A program made the translations under genes and the position numbers. From Lachnospiraceae bacterium (GTDB lineage: Bacteria; Bacillota; Clostridia; Lachnospirales; Lachnospiraceae): a stretch of 32,310 nucleotides of DNA. This document shows positions 27,098 to 32,310 of the stretch, one piece after another. Each line of letters begins with the position of its first letter. Position 1 is the stretch's first letter. The DNA lies in assembly GCA_024698075.1 (NCBI GenBank), contig JAILRP010000047.1:1-32310 (forward strand), given 5' to 3'. Below the pieces are notes generated by a model, which was not told the origin of the DNA, searched no databases, and was given only the letters and a program-made list of their open reading frames with translations.

Positions 27098-27119
27098 GGG
27101 CGGATATTCCGCCCTTTTT
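27098..27119 (+). terminator. First terminator after the hydrogenase-chemoreceptor gene
   Basis: GGGCGGA (27098-27104) pairs with TCCGCCC (27108-27114), followed by TTTTT. A 7-bp GC-rich stem placed 11 bases after the stop codon. Confidence 0.9.
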
Positions 27120-27123
27120 ATGC

Positions 27124-27153
27124 GGACAGGAGGCTTGCCCCCTGTCCTTTTTT
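27124..27153 (+). terminator. Second, tandem terminator overlapping the next promoter
   Basis: GGACAGG (27124-27130) pairs with CCTGTCC (27141-27147), followed by six T's. The last T's belong to the TTGACA -35 box of the next promoter. Confidence 0.85.
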
Positions 27154-27180
27154 GACACATCTGCCGTTTGATAGTAAAAT
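27152..27180 (+). promoter_or_regulatory. Promoter of the EIIC-LytM-bactofilin-receiver-lysozyme operon
   Basis: Consensus TTGACA (27152-27157), 17-bp spacer, TAAAAT (27175-27180). Transcription should start near 27187, about 70 bases before the first start codon. Confidence 0.85.
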
Positions 27181-27190
27181 AATTCTGTAT

Positions 27191-27208
27191 GTGTGCATTT
27201 TTGCACAC
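27191..27208 (+). promoter_or_regulatory. Palindrome at the transcription start, candidate operator or 5' hairpin
   Basis: GTGTGCA-TTTT-TGCACAC, a perfect 7-bp inverted repeat a few bases after the predicted transcription start. It could be a repressor site blocking the promoter or a stabilising hairpin at the mRNA 5' end. Confidence 0.5.
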
Positions 27209-27233
27209 GTCCCGAATAATCTGAGAAAGGGAG

Positions 27234-27248
27234 CCGGGATCTTCCCGG
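27234..27248 (+). promoter_or_regulatory. Hairpin between the ribosome site and start codon of the EIIC gene
   Basis: CCGGGA-TCT-TCCCGG lies between the only good Shine-Dalgarno sequence (AAGGGAG, 27227-27233) and the ATG at 27258, which are 24 bases apart. Folding the 15-base hairpin would leave 9 bases, a normal spacing. Confidence 0.5.
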
Positions 27249-27257
27249 ACGCATACC

Positions 27258-28316
27258 ATGAAGAAAGTACTGAACTATATTTTTATCGATGGCCTGTCAG
27301 GAATGACTCTTGGTCTTTTTGCGACACTTATCATAGGAACGATAATCAAGCAGGTCGGGTCCTATATACCCGGAGCCATCGGGACATATCTCATCATCAC
27401 GGGACAGGTTGCATCGAGCATTACCGGAGCCGGGATAGGCTGCGGCGTTGCGGCCAAGTTCAGGGAGAAGCCGCTTGTCATATTTTCATCGGCAGTCTGC
27501 GGCATGATCGGTGCATTTGCCGCCAATATAATCGCCGGCACGCTTTTTGTCGACGGAGTCATCTGCTATAAAGGCCCCGGAGAGCCTCTCGGTGCATATA
27601 TAGCTGCGCTTACCGGAATCACGGTGGGACGTCTTGTGGCAGGAAAGACAAAGCTTGACATACTGCTCACACCTTCCGTCACGATACTGTCGGGAGCAAC
27701 TGCGGGCCTGCTCTTGGGACCGCCGATCTCGGGCTTCATGACATGGCTCGGTGCGGTAGTCAACTGGAGCACGGAGCGACAGCCCCTGCTCATGGGCGTG
27801 CTTGTTTCGGTCATCATGGGAATGATACTGACACTTCCGATAAGCTCCGCAGCTCTCGGGCTCATACTCAACCTGTCAGGTCTTGCAGCGGGCGCGGCGA
27901 CGGTCGGATGCTGTGCCAACATGATCGGATTCGCTGTCGCATCATTCCGTGAGAACGGATGGGGCGGACTGTTCGCTCAGGGCATCGGGACGAGCATGCT
28001 GCAGGTTCCGAACATAATGAAGAAACCCATCATATGGCTTCCGGCAGTGATCAGTTCGGCCGTACTCGGACCGGTCGGAACGCTGGCATTTCATATGACG
28101 AACAACGCAACCGGATCCGGAATGGGGACCAGCGGACTGGTCGGACAGCTCATGACCTATCAGGACATGGCTGCCACAGAGCCGCCTTCCTCAGTCATTT
28201 TCAAGATCCTTCTGCTGCATTTTGTGGCACCGGCCATACTGTCCCTCGGCATTTCGGAGTTCATGAGAAGGCGCGGGTGGATCAAATCGGGAGACATGAA
28301 GCTTGATCTTGAATAA
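27258..28316 (+). CDS. PTS-type EIIC membrane protein (PTS_EIIC_2 family)
   Basis: 352 residues, a multi-pass membrane protein with about eight to ten hydrophobic segments and the glycine-rich loops of the PTS_EIIC_2 family, for example [40 protein letters not shown] and [16 protein letters not shown]. Relatives are annotated as PTS sugar transporter subunit IIC. No EIIA, EIIB or sugar enzyme gene is nearby, so transport by the classical phosphotransfer route is uncertain; a regulatory or non-PTS role is possible. The first codon is ATG at 27258 and no upstream in-frame start exists after the stop at 27222. It heads the final operon and overlaps the next gene by 14 bases. Confidence 0.85.
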   Translation: MKKVLNYIFIDGLSGMTLGLFATLIIGTIIKQVGSYIPGAIGTYLIITGQVASSITGAGIGCGVAAKFREKPLVIFSSAVCGMIGAFAANIIAGTLFVDGVICYKGPGEPLGAYIAALTGITVGRLVAGKTKLDILLTPSVTILSGATAGLLLGPPISGFMTWLGAVVNWSTERQPLLMGVLVSVIMGMILTLPISSAALGLILNLSGLAAGAATVGCCANMIGFAVASFRENGWGGLFAQGIGTSMLQVPNIMKKPIIWLPAVISSAVLGPVGTLAFHMTNNATGSGMGTSGLVGQLMTYQDMAATEPPSSVIFKILLLHFVAPAILSLGISEFMRRRGWIKSGDMKLDLE

Positions 28317-29076
28317 GAAAGAAACTAAAACCAAACGGGCGGATACCAAGAAGCAGACGACAGGCTATACGCTACTGCTCATCCCCAATTCCTCGGACTC
28401 CGCAAGGACTGTCGAGATCACCTATGACAGGCTCTTAAAGCTCCTTACCGGTGCCGTGGCTGCCGCGATCATAGTAGTGGGGCTCCTGTGCTCGGTCATG
28501 GTGCATAACCGCAAGCTGCGCGCATCACTTACCGATGCCGAGGCATCGGTGGGAAAGCTCCGTGAGACGAACGCGCACCTTGAGACCACGATAGATACCC
28601 TGAACGAGCAGATAACTGCCGACCAGGAGGCTTTCTCAAAGATCGAGGATACGATCAACAAGAAGGAAGAAGAGGAAGAGGAGGCTGCCGAAAAGGCGGC
28701 CGTTCCGAACGAGATACCCATTAAGAACGCCAACGCGATACTTGTCGAGGACCCGTACAAGGACTCCGAGGGCGGCCAGACCATGGGCATAGTATTTTCG
28801 ACGATAAAGGGTGCGGCAGTCGCCGCAACGGCGGACGGCACAGTCACCCATGTGGATTCGGATGAAGAAAATCCTTTCTATACACGGGGCATCGTCATAG
28901 ACCACGGGAACGGATTCACGACCTATTACAGGATGAACGGAGACGTCTCGATAGAAGAGGGCACGTTTGTCTCCAAAGGCGATGTCATGGCGGTTCTCGA
29001 GGATGACGGATATGTAGCTTACGAGATAAAGTCGGACGGGACTTTCATAGACCCGAGGACGATGATAGAGGAATAG
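28303..29076 (+). CDS. Membrane-anchored LytM/M23-like protein lacking catalytic residues
   Basis: 257 residues. A basic cytoplasmic region is followed by one membrane helix (48-67), a coiled coil ending in a Glu run (70-130) and a LytM/M23-like domain (160-252). The fold pattern is plain (ADGTVTHVD, GIVIDHGNGFTTYY, VSKGDVMAVLEDDG). However, the zinc ligands are gone: the HxGxD region has no His, the YAHL motif is YYRM and the HxHFE motif is VAYEI. It should therefore not cut peptidoglycan. Inactive LytM proteins such as EnvC and NlpD activate amidases or act as scaffolds. Translation must start at a TTG: an in-frame stop at 28297-28299 excludes anything earlier and no ATG or GTG lies before the helix. 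GGGAG is 9 bases upstream of the TTG at 28303. A bactofilin gene follows after 21 bases. Confidence 0.85.
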   Translation: MILNKKETKTKRADTKKQTTGYTLLLIPNSSDSARTVEITYDRLLKLLTGAVAAAIIVVGLLCSVMVHNRKLRASLTDAEASVGKLRETNAHLETTIDTLNEQITADQEAFSKIEDTINKKEEEEEEAAEKAAVPNEIPIKNANAILVEDPYKDSEGGQTMGIVFSTIKGAAVAATADGTVTHVDSDEENPFYTRGIVIDHGNGFTTYYRMNGDVSIEEGTFVSKGDVMAVLEDDGYVAYEIKSDGTFIDPRTMIEE

Positions 29077-29097
29077 GATCTTAATCGGAGGCCGGAT

Positions 29098-29622
29098 ATG
29101 TTTTTCAAGGATGACAACAAGGTAAAGATCAACCAGAATTCAATATCGACTTTTATAGGTGCGGACACGAAGGTAGAGGGGACCATAATCACGCACTCCT
29201 CGCTCCGCATCGACGGGACCGTTGTAGGCGGCGTAGTCGCTGACGGCACCGTTGTGCTTTCGCAGAGCGGTGAGATACAGGGCAATACGATCGCGGAAAA
29301 CATCGTTGTCGCGGGTGTCATAGAGGGCAACATAACCGTAAAGGACAAGACGAACATCGAGCCCACGGGCGAGGTGTACGGAGACATAAGCACTTCGAAG
29401 ATACTGATCGATGAGCAGTCGGTCTTCCAGGGCAAGTGCAACATGAACGTTGACCGGACAAAGACCAAGAAGGGAAGGCTCCGGCTCAAGGATGCCCCGA
29501 AGGAGCCGGCAAAGGCCGCCAAGCCTGAGGCAAAGCCGGCCGAGAAGACTGAAGCGAAGAATGCGCCTGAGCCTGCACGCAAAGAGGAAAAATCGGCGCT
29601 TAAGGTCGAGACTTTGGAATAG
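29098..29622 (+). CDS. Bactofilin
   Basis: Polymer-forming cytoskeletal protein of the bactofilin (CcmA/BacA) family, 174 residues. The central beta-helix (about 18-120) shows the repeating pattern THSSLRIDGTVVGGV, SGEIQGNTIAENIVVAGVIEGNI and NIEPTGEVYGDIST. The N-terminus is short (MFFKDDNKVKI), and the tail from about 122 is rich in Lys, Ala, Pro and Glu. Bactofilins assemble into membrane-associated filaments that position cell-wall enzymes, and they are often encoded next to M23 peptidases. Here the neighbour is the inactive LytM protein, which fits a shared complex. GGAGG lies 6 bases before the ATG. Confidence 0.95.
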   Translation: MFFKDDNKVKINQNSISTFIGADTKVEGTIITHSSLRIDGTVVGGVVADGTVVLSQSGEIQGNTIAENIVVAGVIEGNITVKDKTNIEPTGEVYGDISTSKILIDEQSVFQGKCNMNVDRTKTKKGRLRLKDAPKEPAKAAKPEAKPAEKTEAKNAPEPARKEEKSALKVETLE

Positions 29623-29636
29623 ACTGTGGAGCAGCA

Positions 29637-30869
29637 ATGACCGAGCTTAGGGTGATCATAATCGATGAAGACAGGGAGCGCCGCGAGAAGGTGGCCAAGC
29701 TTCTTCCTGAGTATATGGACGCCGTCCCCACCGGAACCGGGGAGGGCGCGATCGAGCGCATCAAAAGGGATGCCGAAGGGAAGCTTCCGGACCTTGTGAT
29801 ACTGTGCGGTGACGATACAAAGCATTTCGGCCTGTATGTGTTTGACTGGATGGTCAACAGGTCGGGCGATTCCGACATCGCCGCGATACCTGTCATCGTG
29901 CTGACTGATGATGAATTCTCCGATGCGAGCCTTGAGTTTCTCGAGATCGGGGATGTCATGTTCTATGAAGGAGAGATCGAAGAGGGCGGCCTGTTCTCAG
30001 CCGTGAGCGGCATGATGGACGAGGCCGATTTTCGTCCGGAACCGGTTGAGCCTTCCTACGAGGAGATGCGCAGCATCGACAGGCTGATGGGCTGCAGCGT
30101 TCCCGCCCCCGGTGACGAACAGAGGGCCGTGGTCCTCGATATGGAAACGAGGATCGAAAATCTTGAGGCGGCGCTCGTGCGCGGCAGGAAGCGTGCCGAA
30201 GACATCAGGACACTCCTTACGGCCGCACAGCAGATGAAGTGTGACAAGGGGGACGGTTCTTTTGACACATTTTCAAAGAGTGACAAGGGGGACGGTTCTT
30301 CTGACACAGTTTCAAAGAAAACGGCAGGCGCTTCCTCATTTCTTAAAAAAGCCCGTGAGAAGGCAGAAGCAGGGGATGCGGTCGGACGCCTGAAACAGAG
30401 AGCGATGGAAGATCCGGGATCGGCGCTCGGAGCGCAGGGCACGGTCAGGATGGAAGACAGGCCTGCGGAGCCCGCAAAACCGGTCCATGCACCGGACGAG
30501 AAGAAGACCGTCGTAATAGTTGATGACGACTTAAAGACCAGGAAGCTGTGTTCACTCTTCCTGACACAGAAATATAATGTGATCGCGTTTGATTCGGGGA
30601 TCAAGACGGTTGACTTTTTCATAAGGAACAGGGTCGACCTGCTGCTCATAAACCCCGTGCTCGAAGGAATGAGCGGGCTGTCGACGGTCGCGAGCATACG
30701 CATGCATCCGGGAGGAACTGAACTTCCGGTGATGTTCATAGTCGGCGACAATTATACGGGAGACCGGGCAAGGCTGTATGCGGACAACGTTGTGGGCATA
30801 CTGAACAAGCCGATCAAGCAGGGCGTGATAGCACAGGCAGTTGAAGGATTTTTTGAGGGCAGGGCATGA
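29637..30869 (+). CDS. Double receiver-domain protein, both domains lacking the phospho-acceptor Asp
   Basis: 410 residues, with no DNA-binding or enzymatic output domain. Receiver 1 (about 1-130) begins VIIIDEDRE but has Cys 57 where Asp is expected (LVILCGDD). A linker of about 150 residues contains a helix and a 13-residue tandem repeat encoded at 30240-30317. Receiver 2 (about 290-410) keeps the acidic pocket (VVIVDDD) and the Lys of LNKPI, but has Asn 339 in place of the acceptor Asp (LLLINPVLEGMSGL). Neither domain should be phosphorylated in the usual way, suggesting constitutive or structural protein-protein contacts. It starts 14 bases after the bactofilin stop and overlaps the next gene by four bases (ATGA). 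Confidence 0.88.
   Translation: MTELRVIIIDEDRERREKVAKLLPEYMDAVPTGTGEGAIERIKRDAEGKLPDLVILCGDDTKHFGLYVFDWMVNRSGDSDIAAIPVIVLTDDEFSDASLEFLEIGDVMFYEGEIEEGGLFSAVSGMMDEADFRPEPVEPSYEEMRSIDRLMGCSVPAPGDEQRAVVLDMETRIENLEAALVRGRKRAEDIRTLLTAAQQMKCDKGDGSFDTFSKSDKGDGSSDTVSKKTAGASSFLKKAREKAEAGDAVGRLKQRAMEDPGSALGAQGTVRMEDRPAEPAKPVHAPDEKKTVVIVDDDLKTRKLCSLFLTQKYNVIAFDSGIKTVDFFIRNRVDLLLINPVLEGMSGLSTVASIRMHPGGTELPVMFIVGDNYTGDRARLYADNVVGILNKPIKQGVIAQAVEGFFEGRA
30240..30317 (+). repeat. Two tandem 39-bp repeats inside the receiver-protein linker
   Basis: Copies at 30240-30278 and 30279-30317 share the core GTGACAAGGGGGACGGTTCT followed by T(T/C)TGACACA and TTTCAAAG. Each is 13 codons long and encodes DKGDGS..DT.SK. 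The ends of the core, GTGACAA and TTGACAC, are imperfectly complementary, so each copy can form a hairpin. The core resembles short dispersed repeats seen in clostridial genomes. Confidence 0.85.
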
Positions 30870-31546
30870 AGAAGAGGATCCTTATCGTAGATGATGATAT
30901 CATGACGCTCAAGATACTGAAGAAATATCTTGAGGATACGTATGATGTGGTGACCGAGAATGCGGGATACCGTTTCATCGAAAAGATGACGAGCTATGAG
31001 GCTGACATGATACTTCTGGACATAGAGATGCCGGTGGTCAACGGCCTGCAGGTTTTTGATGCCCTAAGGGCCAATCCGGAGATGAACGGCGTGCCGGTCG
31101 TGTTCCTGTCGGGGATGTCAAACCCGAACCTCGTGCGCGAACTGATGGGAAAAGGAGCGGCGGGCTATCTCGTCAAGACCACGCCGAAGAGCGAGCTCCT
31201 TGCCAGGCTCGAAAAGATATTCAGCGAGGGGATAGGCAGGATGCCGACGTCGGTGCTGATACTCGACAGCGACATCGATACCCTCAGGAAGATGCGCACG
31301 ATCCTGACTGACAGCGACTTCAGGGTCAAGGCGGTCAGGTCGACGATGGAGGCTGCCGAATACATCATGGCCCACCGGCCTAACGTTTTCATCATAGGCT
31401 CGGACCAGTCCGGCGCAAAGCCGCAGGAAGTGTACGATTCTCTCGAGAGCGAGATCAGGAGCTGCCAGGTGGTGCCGATCCTCATCGGGGAGGATTTTTT
31501 CGCAACCGAGCTCATTGACAGGGTGAAGGCCGCACTGAGGGAATGA
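30866..31546 (+). CDS. Double receiver-domain protein with one canonical receiver
   Basis: 226 residues. Receiver 1 (1-120) is complete: VDDD at 8-11, phospho-acceptor Asp 52 (LLDIEMP), conserved Ser in FLSG and Lys in YLVKTTP. Receiver 2 (about 128-226) starts LILDSDID, but its acceptor position is Gly in VFIIGSDQSG and no KP motif is present, so it is degenerate. There is no output domain. It is translated in coupling with the preceding double receiver (ATGA overlap). A plausible design is that the one active receiver conveys a phosphorylation signal to the assembly formed by the others; no kinase gene is present. Confidence 0.9.
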   Translation: MKKRILIVDDDIMTLKILKKYLEDTYDVVTENAGYRFIEKMTSYEADMILLDIEMPVVNGLQVFDALRANPEMNGVPVVFLSGMSNPNLVRELMGKGAAGYLVKTTPKSELLARLEKIFSEGIGRMPTSVLILDSDIDTLRKMRTILTDSDFRVKAVRSTMEAAEYIMAHRPNVFIIGSDQSGAKPQEVYDSLESEIRSCQVVPILIGEDFFATELIDRVKAALRE

Positions 31547-31570
31547 TCATAAATGATAAGGGGATAATAA

Positions 31571-32310
31571 GTGGGAGAAGAACAGGAGATTTACAGGGAA
31601 ATGGCCCCGCCGCCCAGAAGGCGGCGCAGGAGACGCACCGGCACCATGATCGTTGTGGCTCTCATCGGATTTCTGGCCGGATTCGTCGTGGGGGCAGTGC
31701 TGATCGGAAGCAGGAGCGCGAAGGAAACCGCCGCGGTACAGGAAGAACTGGCCAAAGTCATTGAAGAGCAGAGCCATATAAACGTTACAAACGTGTATGT
31801 GCCCGAGCGGGATATAAAGGAGGGGAACCTTGCCCTCAATTCATACAAGCAGGAGAACTTCCGCATAAGCGACGGGTTCATGGCTTATTTTGATGATGAC
31901 GGAAACAAGATCAGCCATCTCGGATGTGACCTGTCGTATCACAATTCAAGCGTCAATTTTGAGGAGCTTGCGGCTGCGGGATGTGAGTTCGTCATGCTGC
32001 GGTGCGCTTACCGCGGCTATTCCGAGGGCGGCATCATGAAGGATGAGAAGTTCGACGAATACGCGTCGGCCGCCGAAGAGGCGGGGATCGCGGTCGGCGT
32101 ATACTTCTTCACGCAGGCGCTTACCGTCGAGGAGGCGGAGGAGGAGGCCGAGTACACGCTCCGCCTCATAGAGGACCATAAGATATCATATCCGGTCGCA
32201 TTCGATACCGAGTACATAGATGACGAGAGCGCGAGGACCAACAAGACCGAGCTGACCGATGAACTGCGGAGCGAGATCTGCACCGCATTCTGCGAAAAGA
32301 TCAGAGAAAA
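31571..32310 (+). CDS. Membrane-anchored GH25 lysozyme-like muramidase, 3' end outside window
   Basis: At least 246 residues; the frame is open at the right edge. I start it at the GTG at 31571, which has AAGGGG 7 bases upstream; the ATG at 31601 in the same frame has poor spacing. The cytoplasmic end has PPP followed by seven Arg, then a membrane helix (about 26-46) and a coiled linker. The GH25 (Chalaropsis-type lysozyme) domain begins near 116: GCDLSYHN (Asp 120), FVMLRCAYRGYSEGG, AGIAVGVYFFTQAL and the catalytic-type FDTE (Asp 212, Glu 214). It should hydrolyse glycan strands of peptidoglycan while tethered to the outer face of the membrane. It lies 24 bases after the receiver gene, and no promoter was seen between them. 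Confidence 0.9.
   Translation, partial: MGEEQEIYREMAPPPRRRRRRRTGTMIVVALIGFLAGFVVGAVLIGSRSAKETAAVQEELAKVIEEQSHINVTNVYVPERDIKEGNLALNSYKQENFRISDGFMAYFDDDGNKISHLGCDLSYHNSSVNFEELAAAGCEFVMLRCAYRGYSEGGIMKDEKFDEYASAAEEAGIAVGVYFFTQALTVEEAEEEAEYTLRLIEDHKISYPVAFDTEYIDDESARTNKTELTDELRSEICTAFCEKIRE

Noticed and set aside
30240-30317. Tandem repeats as a CRISPR array
   Set aside because: Only two adjacent copies with no spacers, inside a coding region and in frame.
31543-31764. Small open frame between the last receiver gene and the lysozyme gene
   Set aside because: It overlaps the GH25 gene in a different frame and its translation is low-complexity; the GH25 frame is clearly the coding one.

Overview
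The window looks like the chromosome of a Gram-positive anaerobe of the Clostridia, most likely Lachnospiraceae. This is inferred from the protein families: a eukaryotic-type HisA, a one-protein hydrogenase sensor, Reg_prop/HD-GYP sensors, a BMP-type binding protein and a stand-alone PTS-type EIIC. Base composition is moderately GC-rich, and promoters are of the sigma-A type. No rRNA, tRNA, CRISPR array or insertion sequence was seen.

Layout. (1) 1-1963 is htpG, cut by the left edge, followed by a strong terminator. (2) 2195-9814 (+) is a housekeeping run: an unrecognised protein with a degenerate receiver domain, a class A penicillin-binding protein, a YigZ/IMPACT protein, an MgtE magnesium channel and the GTPase TypA/BipA. 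(3) 9927-18813 (-) holds three genes. A 1242-residue membrane HD-GYP sensor is translationally coupled to a membrane-anchored BMP-like binding protein, and a 1300-residue secreted repeat protein follows. (4) 18996-23448 (+) is a compact unit driven by a good promoter: a fusion of MshEN-like repeats to CheX, dapA, dapB, a eukaryotic-type hisA, and a receiver-HD-GYP protein. It ends at a terminator shared with the converging cold-shock gene. (5) 23562-24675 (-) has the cold-shock protein and a TrmH-family RNA methyltransferase. (6) 24676-25154 holds the wreck of an Ig-like surface protein gene and two CG-centred palindromes. (7) 25155-27086 (+) is a single-gene unit encoding an [FeFe]-hydrogenase-like sensor fused to a chemoreceptor signalling domain, closed by two tandem terminators. 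(8) 27258 to the right edge (+) is one operon: PTS EIIC, a catalytically dead LytM/M23 membrane protein, a bactofilin, two double-receiver proteins and a membrane-anchored GH25 lysozyme (cut by the right edge).

How the genes may work together. Two themes recur. One is cyclic-di-GMP and chemotaxis-like signalling: two HD-GYP proteins, a CheX phosphatase domain on MshEN-like repeats, a cytosolic hydrogenase-chemoreceptor, and five stand-alone receiver domains of which only one looks fully competent for phosphorylation. The other is cell-wall shaping: a class A PBP, DAP synthesis by DapA/DapB, bactofilin, inactive LytM and a GH25 lysozyme. The last operon puts both themes in one transcript, which makes it the best candidate for an undescribed system. 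The hydrogenase-chemoreceptor is the most unusual single protein. Functional links between these genes are inferred from gene order and domain content only.
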